Origin: an uncultured Anaeromyxobacter sp.
GTDB lineage: Bacteria; Myxococcota; Myxococcia; Myxococcales; Anaeromyxobacteraceae
Reading direction: 5' to 3'
Length of the DNA stretch: 61,741 bases
Assembly: GCA_903904005.1 (NCBI GenBank)
Contig: CAIVAR010000056.1
Location: forward strand, 1-61,741
Shown here: positions 44,273-53,703 of the stretch, piece after piece
Layout: each line of letters begins with the position of its first letter
Position numbering within the stretch: the first letter of the stretch is position 1
The notes under the pieces: model-generated
Databases searched by the model: none
Told to the model about the DNA's origin: nothing
Seen by the model: only the letters and a program-made list of their open reading frames with translations
Program-made: the position numbers and the translations under genes

Positions 44273-45528
44273 CGGATCCCCCGGTCCGGGCTGACCCAGA
44301 CCCCCCGCGCGCTCCGGTCCCGCAGGATCGCGCGCGGGAAGCCCACCACCGCCGTGGCCGCCTGCAGCACCCAGAAGACGAGCGGGTACCACACCACCCA
44401 GAAGAGCGATCGGAGGAGACCCTCCTCCGATCGCCGGTCCACGACCGTGCTCAGGAACGCCTGGAAGAGATAGGTGACGAGGAGCAGCGCACCCCACCAG
44501 TCGGGGATGAGTCCGACCCCGCTCACGGGGATGAGCCCATCCGGCAGGACGAGGAGCCCGATCCCCAGGACGAGCGCGGTCAGGACCGAGTAGGCCCAGA
44601 CGATGGACACCATGTAGTTCAGCCATACCGGAATGAGCCGGGCATGGTCCCAGGAGAAGACCCGACGGGTGGTGGCGAGGATGGCCTGTGTGCCTCCCTC
44701 GCTCCATCGGACCCGCTGGCGCCAGAGGCCACGAAGCGTCTCGGGCATGAGGATCCAGGCGAGCGCACCCGGCTCGTACACCGCCCGCCAGCCCTCGAGC
44801 TGCAAGCGGAGCGTGAGGTCCACGTCGTCGGTCAGCGCCTCGGGGGCCCACAGGCCTGCATCGAGCACGGCGCGCTTCCGGAAGGCGCAGATGACGCCGG
44901 AGACCGTGAAGAGGATGCCGTAGAGCGACTGCGTTCGCTTGATGAGCCCGACGATGGAGGAGAATTCGCCCACCTGCAGGTGTCCCAGGAGCGACGTCCG
45001 GTTTCGGATGCGCGGGTTGCCGCTGATGGCCCCCACCTTCGGATCGAGCTGGAAACGCCGAACGAACCAGTGAAGGGCGAACGGGTCGATCATGGAGTCG
45101 CCATCCATGCAGACGAGCAGCTCCCCGCGGGCAAAGGTCACGCCGGTGTTGAGCGCCACCGACTTGCCCTGGTTCGCGAGCAGGCGGACCACCCGCAGCC
45201 AGGGGTGGCGGCGAGCGGCCGCCTCGAGCCGTGCGCCAGTGTCGTCGCGGGATCCGTCGTCGATCGCGATGACCTCGAAGTTCGGATAGGTGATGGCGGC
45301 GAGCGCGGCGACCGTCTCGTCGAGCTGCTCGGCCTCGTTGTGGCAGGGAACGAGGAGCGACACGAGGGGATACGAGGGGAGCGGCGGCGGCGTCCGCGGA
45401 TCGGGCTCGTGCCGCCCGCGAACCAACGCGAACATCACGCCGCCGACCATCCAGTACCAGGACATCACGAACGGGTAACCGAACAGGAACGTCGCGACGG
45501 CGTCGATGAGCTTGGGCAACCGGTGCAC
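44269..45528 (-). CDS. pgaC: Poly-beta-1,6-GlcNAc synthase PgaC (GT2)
   Basis: A processive family-2 glycosyltransferase that polymerises UDP-GlcNAc in the inner membrane. Seen are VSLLVPCHNEAEQLDETVAA, the nucleotide Asp pair in AIDDGSRDDTG, LLVCMDGDSMIDP (DxD), EALTDDVDLTLRL (catalytic base) and WRQRVRWSEGGTQ (QxxRW). Membrane helices are at both ends (FLFGYPFVMSWYWMVGGV; SIVWAYSVLTALVLGIGLLV). First gene of pgaCDAB. The start was placed at GTG 45528, just before the first helix; a TTG at 45519 is equally possible, and the frame is open to an ATG at 45612 whose extra residues look unrelated. Confidence 0.94.
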   Translation of the reverse strand: MHRLPKLIDAVATFLFGYPFVMSWYWMVGGVMFALVRGRHEPDPRTPPPLPSYPLVSLLVPCHNEAEQLDETVAALAAITYPNFEVIAIDDGSRDDTGARLEAAARRHPWLRVVRLLANQGKSVALNTGVTFARGELLVCMDGDSMIDPFALHWFVRRFQLDPKVGAISGNPRIRNRTSLLGHLQVGEFSSIVGLIKRTQSLYGILFTVSGVICAFRKRAVLDAGLWAPEALTDDVDLTLRLQLEGWRAVYEPGALAWILMPETLRGLWRQRVRWSEGGTQAILATTRRVFSWDHARLIPVWLNYMVSIVWAYSVLTALVLGIGLLVLPDGLIPVSGVGLIPDWWGALLLVTYLFQAFLSTVVDRRSEEGLLRSLFWVVWYPLVFWVLQAATAVVGFPRAILRDRSARGVWVSPDRGIR

Positions 45529-45693
45529 CCCCCGATGGAGCCTAGAGGATTTCCCGATCCGGTCCCAGCGCTTTGCGGCGCGAGCCCGGACGAACCGCGG
45601 GTCGTCGACCACGACGAGCGCGGAGGACGGCTAGGGTTCGGAAGCCTTCCCGGAGCACATTCGCGGACCTCGCGAACGGGCGGGGGATCGCGC

Positions 45694-46035
45694 TTAACGC
45701 GGCCGAGAACCCGCGCTTCCTCGTGATCGCTTCCAAGACGTGCGGGAGACGGGACACATTGGCGCCTGCTTGGTCAGCCCCCGCTCGCAAGCGCTGGTTC
45801 GAAGCGAACCGTCACAGGTGCCTTGAACGGACGCCTGGAAGCGGCGGCCGTCCGGAGCCGGTCCTGCGTCCCGGTGCGCCCCTCGAGCCGGTCGTCGAGC
45901 CGGCTCACGGCACACCAGGGCGGGCACGTTCTCCACGACCGCGCGCACCTTGCCGCTGCGGGACGGGAATGTCCGCTCAACCATGGTCCTCCCCTTCGTC
46001 AGGTTGCTTCTCTTGCAGCTTCGGCAGCGCTTCAT
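45694..46035 (-). pseudogene. Broken YgiT-type zinc-finger antitoxin gene
   Basis: The N-terminus MKRCRSCKRSNLTKGRTMVE then KVRAVVENVPALVC is the start of YgiT/MqsA-like zinc-finger antitoxins, with the first CxxC and the Cys of the second. After VPALVC the family needs xxC and an HTH domain, but the frame reads Arg-rich noise (REPARRPARGAHRD). So only the zinc-finger half survives. The ATG overlaps the stop of the toxin-like fragment at 46032 (ATGA), the normal arrangement of such pairs. Confidence 0.55.
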
Positions 46036-46109
46036 GGTTGCTCCCCGAACACGGTCACGGCGGGGAGGCCGTCCTCGATGGCCACCGCCACCACCAGATC
46101 GTCGACGCC
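46032..46109 (-). pseudogene. C-terminal scrap of a DUF4258-like toxin
   Basis: About 25 codons, VDDLVVAVAIEDGLPAVTVF then GEQP and stop, look like the last two strands of DUF4258/RelE-fold toxins that precede YgiT antitoxins. The ATGA overlap with the next gene supports this. The rest of the toxin is gone and the fragment abuts the end of the prodomain-like gene at 46120. Confidence 0.35.
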
Positions 46110-46119
46110 AGCCCGCCCG

Positions 46120-46749
46120 TCAGTTGGGGACCGCGAAGTGCTCGCGGACCTCGGGGTAGGCGGTCACCACCCGTGGGTCCTTCGCCAGGGCGGCGGCTGC
46201 GGTGACGGGGTCGCCGCCCTCGGGTACGCGGAAGAAGCCGTAGCGGGTCATCTGGGCGACGTAGTCGATCTGGAGCCCGTTCGCCTCGGCGAGTGAGGCG
46301 GCGTCCGCGGTGTCGCGGAGCTTTGCGATGACGACGCCGGGGAGGATGCCGAGCCCGCCGGTACGGGGGTTCAGGACCACCGGGTAGGCCGGCGTGCGGT
46401 CGATGGCCGTGACGGCGCTCGCCGCGGCCAGCCTTGCCGTGGCGGTGGCGCCGGTGGCCGCCTGCTGGAAGATGACGAAGGGGCCCTTCACCTCGACCGC
46501 GTCGGAGGCGGGGAGGCCGAGGGCCTCGAGCCGGGCTTCGGGCGTGGCGCTGCCCCGGGCCACGGCGCGCAGCCCCACCACCACCTGGTAGCTCTCCCTG
46601 GTGCCGGCGGCGAAGGTGGAGCCCCTCGGTGCGGAGGAGAGGAGCTGCGCGCGACGCGCGGCCGCGGCGGAGGGAGCGACCTGCGCCAGCGCGGGAAGGG
46701 CGGCGAGGCCGGCGACAGTCAGGAAGGCGATGCGATCCAGGCGAGTCAT
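46120..46749 (-). CDS. Exported subtilase-prodomain-like protein (possible protease chaperone/inhibitor)
   Basis: A 209-residue protein with a signal peptide (FLTVAGLAALPALAQ). The C-terminal 80 residues, GILPGVVIAKLRDTADAASL, YVAQMTRYGFFRVPEGGDP and AAALAKDPRVVTAYPEV, read like the I9/fervidolysin-type prodomain of subtilases. That fold is made of two beta-alpha-beta units which fold the protease and then block its active site. The gene begins ten bases after the subtilase gene at 46760 and its GAGGAG site overlaps that stop. The adjacent protease has no prodomain just before its catalytic domain, so this protein may supply it in trans (inference). Confidence 0.68.
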   Translation of the reverse strand: MTRLDRIAFLTVAGLAALPALAQVAPSAAAARRAQLLSSAPRGSTFAAGTRESYQVVVGLRAVARGSATPEARLEALGLPASDAVEVKGPFVIFQQAATGATATARLAAASAVTAIDRTPAYPVVLNPRTGGLGILPGVVIAKLRDTADAASLAEANGLQIDYVAQMTRYGFFRVPEGGDPVTAAAALAKDPRVVTAYPEVREHFAVPN

Positions 46750-46759
46750 GGTGGTCTCC

Positions 46760-49363
46760 TCACTTGTGCCCGTAGACGCGGATCTTCCACTGGTCGATCG
46801 TGCCCGTCACGCCGGCGACCCCGTCCACCAGCTTGACGGTCCAGACGCCGATCGACGGCTCCCCGTAGAACAGGTTCGACAGGAAGATTCCCTGGACGTT
46901 GGACGTCGGGACGTCGACGGCGGGGGGCATGCCGTTTCGGATGTTGAGCAGGATGCTCTTCGAGCCGGAGGGGCTGGTGAGCTCGATGCCCACGTCCCCG
47001 GGACGCATGTGGGTGAAGGCGATGTCGATCTGGACCGCCTCGACGACCAAGGACCCGGTGACCGTCAGCGTGGAGGAGATCCCGGTGACGCTGTTGTCGG
47101 GGATGCCGAGGGCGAGCCCTGCCGCGCTGGCGATCCAGCCGGTGTTCTCGAAGGTCCCGAGCGAGCCCAGCGTGAAGGTTCGGGCGGCCTCCAGCGCGGC
47201 GCTGGCGTCGACGGCGCCGAAGCCGTACCAGTTGTGGAAGTTGTACCCGGCCCTGTTCGTCGTCCAGGGAAGCTCGGCCACGTAGGTGCCGTTCGACAGG
47301 GCGGCGGGCACCGCCAGGATGTCGGGGTCGACCTTGCGCCCGGTCCTGGCGAGGAGGTGCTTCACCTCGCGCCAGGTCAACTCGGGCCGGGCCTCGAGCA
47401 GCAGCGCGATGACGCCGGTGGTGGAGGGAGCGGCCGAGGAGGTGCCGTTCATGGAGTTGGTGTAGTTGCAGGGAGTGTTCGGGGAGGCGCCGCGGTCGAA
47501 GGAGCTGAAGGTCTTCTCGGTGGGAACCGGGGTCGAGTTCTCCGCGTAGCCGACGGTGCAGTTCATCCGGTCGCTCGTGACCATGGCGGCCTCGAACTCG
47601 GTCGCCGGCCAGTCGCTGGGCGGGACGGTCCCGGGGTTCTTGGCGGGCGAGACGGAGGCGTTCGACCCGGTCTCCCCGCCGGTTGCGCTCGCCCAGAGGG
47701 CCGAGCCGGCCGTGGAGTAGCTGGCCCTCTTCCCCTTGGCGCCGAGCGCGCCCACCACGACGTTGTAGGGGAGGGTGTTGTTCCCGTCCAAGCTGGCGTT
47801 CTGGCAGGTGACGGGCAGCGCGTTCGCCGCGGTGCAGTCGCCACCCCGGAACGACTGGAAGTCATTCCCTGCGGACTTCACGTAGAGTGCTCCGCGACCC
47901 AATCGCAGCGACTGCGTGCCCGCGGCGTACTGGTCCTCGATCACCGGATTCACGGGGTGTGGCCGGGTCGTGCTCGTGCCGTAGCTCTGGTTGAAGACCC
48001 AGACGTCGTTCGAGGTCGGGTTGGACGAGGACCCGCCCAGCGCCTTCTGGAACCACTCGACCGGCATCGGCGAGGCATCGGCGATGACGTTGTACCCGTT
48101 CAGGGACGCACGGGGCGCCACTCCCGCGCCCCCCTTTGCGTTGCCGTAGACCATGGCCGTGATGCCGGCCACCGCCGTCCCGTGGTTGTCCCCAGGAGCG
48201 TCTGGCGACGGATCCGCCGTCTTGTTGAGGAAGTTCCACGAACCCGGGACCATGTTGTCGGACAGGTCCTCGTGGGCAGTCTGCAGCCCGTCGTCGACGA
48301 TGGCGACCTTCACGCCCTTGCCGGTGACGCCGAGCGACCAGGCGGTGGCGAGCTTCAGGTCCTGCCCGGCCACTCCGCCGTTGTCCGCGTAGGCAGCCTG
48401 CCCGGTGTTCCGGATGTACCACTGCTGGGTGATGAGCGGGTCGTTGGAGAGGTCGGGTCCGTAGGCGGCGGCGCGCACGACACGCAGGGCCGAGCTGCCA
48501 TGCAGCCCCGCGAACGAAGCCGTCACCGTGGCGATGGAGCCGACGAGGGCGGTGGCCGGCGCCGTGGCCGACCCGCTGGCCGAGACGACGACCAGGCCCG
48601 CGTCGGAGGTCGTCCAGGTCGCCTGGCTGGAGACGTCGACGGTCGAGGAGTCGGAATAGGTCGCCCTGGCGGTGAGCGCCACCGCAGCCCCGGCGGCGAT
48701 GACATCGGAGGTGGCCGGGGTCACCGCCACGGCGACAGGGACCAGCGGAACGGCTGTCACCGTGACCGTGGCCGACCCTGAGATGCCTTCGCTGGTGGCC
48801 GTGATGACAGACGTTCCGATGCCGGTCGTCGTCACCAAGCCGTTGGAATCAACAGTCGCTACCGAGTTGCTGGCCGATGCCCACGCGATTGTCCGGCCGG
48901 TGAGTACGTTGCTGCTAGCGTCCCGAAGGACTGCCGAAGCCATCGTGGTCTGGCCAAGCGTCACACTGCTGGCTGCCAAGCTGACCGCCACCGAAGCAAC
49001 TGGAGCAGGCGGCGCGGCGCTTACCGTCACCATCGCTGCCGCCGTGGCGCTCCCACCCGAATTCGTCGCTGTCAGCGTGTAGGTCGTCGTTGAAGTCGGG
49101 CTGACGGTCGTGCTGGACCCGGTCACCGCCCCGACGCCCTGGCTGATCGAGACGGAGGTAGCTCCCGACACGCTCCAGGCCAGGGTGGAAGATGAGCCCG
49201 AGGTGATGGTCGAAGGCGTCGCGGTGAACGAGGAGATGACCGGGGCCGCAGGAGGTGGTGGAGTCGGCGAATCACTCGTGCCGCCCCCGCAGGCCGAGAC
49301 GACCCAGGCGACCAAGAGCACCGCGACCACCGAGGCCTTCCGCAGCACGCTGGATGTCGTCAT
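46760..49363 (-). CDS. Lipoprotein kexin-like subtilisin protease with P domain
   Basis: An 867-residue protein. A lipoprotein signal (VVAVLLVAWVVSACGGG) is followed by a Thr/Ser-rich Ig-like domain (about 40-115) and two Big2-type Ig domains (about 120-290). The S8 catalytic domain (about 305-750) has Asp in VKVAIVDDGLQTAHED, His in DNHGTAVAG, oxyanion Asn in YVKSAGNDF and Ser in MNGTSSAAPSTTGV. A C-terminal proprotein-convertase P domain follows (about 765-867, FTHMRPGDVGIELTSPSG, GVWTVKLVDGVAG). Kexin-type enzymes usually cut after basic residues. It is anchored in the envelope or on the surface. ATG 49363 has GGAG nine bases upstream. Confidence 0.93.
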   Translation of the reverse strand: MTTSSVLRKASVVAVLLVAWVVSACGGGTSDSPTPPPPAAPVISSFTATPSTITSGSSSTLAWSVSGATSVSISQGVGAVTGSSTTVSPTSTTTYTLTATNSGGSATAAAMVTVSAAPPAPVASVAVSLAASSVTLGQTTMASAVLRDASSNVLTGRTIAWASASNSVATVDSNGLVTTTGIGTSVITATSEGISGSATVTVTAVPLVPVAVAVTPATSDVIAAGAAVALTARATYSDSSTVDVSSQATWTTSDAGLVVVSASGSATAPATALVGSIATVTASFAGLHGSSALRVVRAAAYGPDLSNDPLITQQWYIRNTGQAAYADNGGVAGQDLKLATAWSLGVTGKGVKVAIVDDGLQTAHEDLSDNMVPGSWNFLNKTADPSPDAPGDNHGTAVAGITAMVYGNAKGGAGVAPRASLNGYNVIADASPMPVEWFQKALGGSSSNPTSNDVWVFNQSYGTSTTRPHPVNPVIEDQYAAGTQSLRLGRGALYVKSAGNDFQSFRGGDCTAANALPVTCQNASLDGNNTLPYNVVVGALGAKGKRASYSTAGSALWASATGGETGSNASVSPAKNPGTVPPSDWPATEFEAAMVTSDRMNCTVGYAENSTPVPTEKTFSSFDRGASPNTPCNYTNSMNGTSSAAPSTTGVIALLLEARPELTWREVKHLLARTGRKVDPDILAVPAALSNGTYVAELPWTTNRAGYNFHNWYGFGAVDASAALEAARTFTLGSLGTFENTGWIASAAGLALGIPDNSVTGISSTLTVTGSLVVEAVQIDIAFTHMRPGDVGIELTSPSGSKSILLNIRNGMPPAVDVPTSNVQGIFLSNLFYGEPSIGVWTVKLVDGVAGVTGTIDQWKIRVYGHK

Positions 49364-49670
49364 CGTCGGGCACTCCTAGAGCGGGTCGCCGGGAGAGGCA
49401 GACTCGAATCAGATACCGGTGCCCCTACTATCTGCACGAACGGTGCCCCCTGGGCGACTCCCAAGGGCCCAGAAACACTCCGGGAAAGATGTTCACAGGC
49501 ATGAACGTCGTACCCCGGGTCAGGTGCGCTTCACCCACCGTGGATTGCAGTTTCCTCATGATTGGGATGGGACGAGACTGCTCGGCGAACCTGACGTTCC
49601 TACACACCCCCCAGCATCACCGTCCGCAGCACCTCCCCCTCCCCCTCACGCTGCACGCGGATGGCGCGGT
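49364..49670. other. Intergenic region between subtilase and pentapeptide gene
   Basis: About 307 bases upstream of the subtilase and downstream of the frameshifted pentapeptide gene. No coding frame with family resemblance, no clear -35/-10 pair and no strong hairpin were found. It should hold the promoter of the subtilase. Confidence 0.5.
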
Positions 49671-50778
49671 CTACTTGCACTCCCCGATGGAACCCTGGGC
49701 GCAGACCTTCTTGCCGTCGGTCCAGGTAGCGCCGGAGAAGTCCGCCCCGGTCAGCGTCGCCCGGTTCAGTTTCGCACCGGTCAGTCTGGCGCCGGTCAGC
49801 TTGGCACCGGTCAGGTTCGCGTCCGCCAGGTATGCATTGACCAGGATCGCCTCGGTCATGTCTGCCCCGGTCAGGTCCGTGTTGTTCAGGAGGGCGGTGG
49901 TCAGGTTGGCCTTCACCAGGATCGTGCAGGTGAAGGTCGAGTAGGAGAGGTACGCCCTGTCGGTCACGATGGCGCTCGTCATGTTCGCGCCGGTGAAGTT
50001 GGCGCGCACCCCATTCACGCCGGTCAGGGTCGCGATGGACAGGTTCGCGAGAGTCAGGTTCGCGCCGGTCAGATTCGTGAAGGTCAACCGCGACGGGTTC
50101 AGGCTGGCCCGGCTCAGGTCAGCGCCGGTCAGGTCGGCGTTGTCCAGGAATGCGCCGTACGGGCCTCCGTTCAGCTTCGCGCCGGACAGATCGCATCGGA
50201 CACAACTCAGGGTGCTGAAGAGCCGCCACTCCATCTCGAAGCTGGTGCGCGTCGTTCTCCCGCCCCGTGGCAGCGCCTCAGCGAGCATCTCCGCGCCGGA
50301 GGGGTTCGCCAGCGCGACGAAGACGGGCCTCGAGGCTCCCTCCGCTCCCGGCGCCGTCGTGTAGCCCGAGTGGATGACGAACCGGTAGTCACCCGGCTCG
50401 TGGGCCACGGTCGCGGTCGGGGCACCCTGGCGTGAGCGTCGCGAGCACCACTCCGCTGGCGTCCTCGATCTCGATCTTCGCGATGGTTCCTGTCGTGTCG
50501 GAGGCGGCCAGTGCGTACGTACGCGTTTCCGCCTCGAAGATGACGAAGGGAATGATGTCCACACCGAACCCTCCGGTGTCGGTCAGCGCCTCGTCCTGGC
50601 CGGGCTCCTCGCCCACCGCCTCCAGGAAGGTCACGCCGACCTGCCCGGGCTGGAGGCTAAGCGTCGGGTCGGCCGCGAAGTCGTACTCGGTGAGGGGGCG
50701 CGGGGTCTCGGTGCTGCTCGACTTGCCGCAGGCAGCGAGCCCCAGCACGATGGCCACTGTCCATAGCCTCGTCGTCAT
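49671..50778 (-). pseudogene. Pentapeptide-repeat lipoprotein gene with one-base frameshift
   Basis: The N-terminal frame (50778 down to about 50424) has a lipoprotein signal TVAIVLGLAACGKSS and the block TEYDFAADPTLSLQPGQVGV. The frame then breaks at GGG-T-GCCCC. Dropping that T (an A at 50424 on the plus strand) restores PGAPTATVAHEPGDYRFVIH, which matches the intact paralogue at 55893. The rest carries a CxxC (CVRCDLSGA), about 30 pentapeptide units A(D/N)LxX forming a right-handed beta-helix, and the end ATWTDGKKVCAQGSIGEC. With the correction the protein is about 369 residues. Either a real inactivating mutation or a sequencing error. Confidence 0.85.
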
Positions 50779-50791
50779 GACGGTCTCCTTG

Positions 50792-52320
50792 TCACCTCGT
50801 CCTGAACTTCAGGACCCACTGCTGGCCGGGCCTGGCGGGATCACACGTGTTCTGGACGAGTGCGTTGCCGTTCCACGTCTCGCTGTTCCGGACGTCCAGG
50901 CACTTCCCGCTGCTCGCGCTCTGGAACATCGTCACGTTGCCGCTCATGTTGACCGGCAACCACCGGTGGTTGTTGCCGCCTCGGTCCGGCCAGGCGATCA
51001 CGTCTGCGTTGTCCTGCCTCTCGTCGTTCTTGACGGCGAGGTAGCGCCAGGCCTGGATGCCGACCCGGTCGTAGATGCGGAAGTAGCCCGTCCCGTCCGG
51101 CTCGAAGTACCCGATACGGTTCGACGTGGAGCCCGCGTCCCAGTCCCAGAGGACCACGTAGGCCGCGTTCGCCCAGATGAGCCAGAGGTTCTGCGTGAGG
51201 GTGCGGGTTGGGGCGCGGTGACGGCAATCTGGAAGTCGTCCCAGAGGCCCAGCCACACGCCGCAGATCATCTGCCAGTAGTACGTCGAGGACACGTACCA
51301 ATCTCGCACCAGATTGATGAACCCCCTTGAGTTGTTCTCTTTGCTATCGGCGGACACCGTCGAGATGAACTCGGGCCCCGTCTTGAGACCTCTCAGTTCA
51401 TCCGCGGCGGGAATCCTCCATTCTCCGCCGACCGAACCATCGGTGAGCCCGCACTGACCATTGCCGAGAAGAGCGACTTTCTGGTCCGCGTCGCCCTTGG
51501 TGATCAACCCCCAGCAATTCGCGTTCTTCAGCCAGGCCAGCCCCGTCGTCATGTCCAGGATCGTCCCGTCGTTCAGGTCGCACCAACGGGCCGAACCCGG
51601 CATGAGCTTGCCCGGACAACCTGCAGCGGCAGCAGCCGTGCTCACACCGGCAGCCTGGATCGCGACCGGTGCGCCGACCGGCTCCGTGGCCAGGCACTGC
51701 CCGACCGAGCCCTCCGCGCACGTCCGTCCGTCGGTCCAGGTCGCCCAGGAGAGCGTGGCAAACGTGAGGTCTGCACCGGCCAGCGCCGCGCCCGTGAGGT
51801 CCGCCACCGAGAGGTCCGCGCCACGGAGGTTCGCCTCACTCAGGTCCGTGTACGAGAGCACGTTCATCGTGAGAGCGACGTCGGAGAGGTCCGCGCCAGC
51901 CAGGCTGCATGCCTCGCATCGCGTGCCGCTGAAGAAGTGGAGCGCCGCGATCTGGGAAGCAGCGGCCGCCTGGTCCTGCAGGACTGGGACCGAGTAGAAG
52001 TACACCGGTCGCCAACCAAGCGTAGCGCTCGTCGTCGAGACGTAGCCCGAGTAGACGGATGCCTTGTAGACGCCCACCGGTAGCGTGGCCGTGACGGAGG
52101 GGGAGTCCGGCGTGAGCAGCACCTTCACGACGCCGCTCGCGTCGGCGATCTCGGCCCTCCCGATGGTCCCGGACATGTCGAGCGAGTCGAGCGTGTAGAC
52201 GATGCTCTGCGCGACATCGACCGCAAACCGGAAGCTGTCCACTCCCAGTGGGCCGCTGTCGGGCTCCGTGGGAGTGGCGTCCTGCGGTTCCATGTAAAGG
52301 ATCACGGCACACCGACCCAT
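50792..52320 (-). pseudogene. Pentapeptide + DUF1566 + ricin-lectin gene, 5'-truncated and frameshifted
   Basis: The frame from 52320 has lost the signal and TEYDF block and starts at the equivalent of VGVTFLEP (AVILYMEPQDATPTEP). A CxxC (CEACSLAGADLSD), about 12 pentapeptides and ATWTDGRTCAEGSVGQC follow, then a DUF1566 domain (CDLNDGTILDMTTGLAWLKN ... WRIPAADELRGLK). Near 51218, in GCGCCCCAACCC, the frame shifts and continues as a ricin-type beta-trefoil (SGNVTMFQSASSGKCLDVRN, PARPGQQWVLKF) to 50792. The complete ancestor would have been an exported lectin-bearing beta-helix protein. A stop lies directly before the first ATG, so it probably has no secretion signal now. Confidence 0.8.
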
Positions 52321-52373
52321 TCACCGACAGCATGGGGCCGGCGAAGCGTGTGGGAGAAATCGATGGAGGTAAC

Positions 52374-53450
52374 TCATGGCAAGGAAGTGACCTCCACGAC
52401 ACCATTGCCCATGACGGCGTAGAGCGACGTGCCAATGACCGCCACGCCCTGAGGGTTGATCAGTCCTCCTGGCAGGGAGCCGGGTACGAATCCAGCCCGG
52501 CCCGCGAACCCCACCGGCGTGGTCACCACTCCATCCGGCGTGATCTTGCGGATGGTGCTGTTCCAGGAATCCGCAACGTAGACGTTGCCGGAAGCATCCG
52601 TCGCGGTGCTGATCGGTCCGAAGAACCTTGCCGCCGCACCGATGCCGTCGACCGCGCCAGACGAACCTGCCGTCCCCGCGAGCGTCGTCACCACTCCACC
52701 CGGCGTGATCTTGCGGATGGTATTGTCAGAGGGATCGGCCACGTAGACGTTGCCGGAAGCATCCGTCGCGGTGCCGGCCGGATAACGGAACCTTGCCGCC
52801 GCACCGATGCCGTCCGCCGAGCCGGAAGATCCTGCTGTACCCGCGAGCGTAGTCACCACTCCACCTGGCGTGATCTTGCGGACGGTCGCGTTAAAGGTGT
52901 CGGCCACGTAGACGTTGCCGGAAGCATCGGTTGCGATGCCAGCCGGCGTGTTGAACCTTGCCGCCGCACCGATGCCGTCCGCCGAGCCGGAAGATCCTGC
53001 TGTACCCGCGAGCGTAGTCACCACTCCACCTGGCGTGATCTTGCGGATGGTATCGTTTCCGGAGTCCGCAACGTAGACGTTGCCGGAAGCATCCGTCGCG
53101 GTACCGACCGGATACTGGAACCTCGCCGCAGCCCCGATGCCGTCCTCGGAGCCGAAAGATCCTGCCGTGCCCGCGAGTGTGGTGACCACTGCGCCAGGCG
53201 TGATCTTGCGGATGGTGCTGTTGGTGGTATCCGCCACGTAGACGTTGCCGGACAAATCGGTTGCGGCGCTTCCGGGGTGGTCGAACCTAGCCGCCGCACC
53301 GATGCCGTCCGCCGAGCCAGGGCCGTCGACGTTACCGGCCAGCAGCGACAGCTGCGATGGACTCGGTGCCGAACCCCCCGTCCCTCCGCCGCATCCTGCG
53401 AGAAGAAATAGCGCACCCACAACGGCCATCTTCTCTGTCTTGGCGTTCAT
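52374..53450 (-). CDS. NHL-repeat beta-propeller lipoprotein
   Basis: A 358-residue protein with a lipoprotein signal (MAVVGALFLLAGCGGGTGG). Five nearly identical 55-residue NHL repeats follow (DASGNVYVADSGNDTIRKIT, PGGVVTTLAGTAGSSGSADG, IGAAARF), then a degenerate sixth (INPQGVAVIGTSLYAVMGNG) that could close a six-blade propeller. NHL propellers bind proteins, RNA or sugars; on the surface an adhesive or binding role is likely. The start ATG 53450 (or 53462) was chosen because the signal begins there. The high identity between repeats indicates recent expansion or gene conversion. Confidence 0.9.
   Translation of the reverse strand: MNAKTEKMAVVGALFLLAGCGGGTGGSAPSPSQLSLLAGNVDGPGSADGIGAAARFDHPGSAATDLSGNVYVADTTNSTIRKITPGAVVTTLAGTAGSFGSEDGIGAAARFQYPVGTATDASGNVYVADSGNDTIRKITPGGVVTTLAGTAGSSGSADGIGAAARFNTPAGIATDASGNVYVADTFNATVRKITPGGVVTTLAGTAGSSGSADGIGAAARFRYPAGTATDASGNVYVADPSDNTIRKITPGGVVTTLAGTAGSSGAVDGIGAAARFFGPISTATDASGNVYVADSWNSTIRKITPDGVVTTPVGFAGRAGFVPGSLPGGLINPQGVAVIGTSLYAVMGNGVVEVTSLP
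52505..53330. repeat. Five tandem 165-bp repeats inside the NHL gene
   Basis: The string TGATCTTGCG recurs at 52541, 52706, 52871, 53036 and 53201, exactly 165 bases apart, inside a largely conserved unit (GGCGTGATCTTGCGGATGGT and TAGACGTTGCCGGA(A/C)). The exact in-frame period lets copy number change without frameshift. Confidence 0.92.
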
Positions 53451-53703
53451 GAAACCAAGCATGGGCCTCGCGGAATGCACACGCCAGAGACCCAATTGAG
53501 AAGAGCAATCTGCATCTGTAGGTGTGCATGGATTGACACGGTAAGTCCCACTTATCGTGCCACAACGCGAGTGGACCAGGAGCCGGCTCGTCATTTGGGG
53601 CGTAGCGCGGGCGAGCGTTCGGTGGGCATCCTGTTCACTGAAAGTTTCTTCGTCACCGCGCTCGGGGGAACGCGGGGGCTGCTGCTCACGACAGGAGAGC
53701 CCA

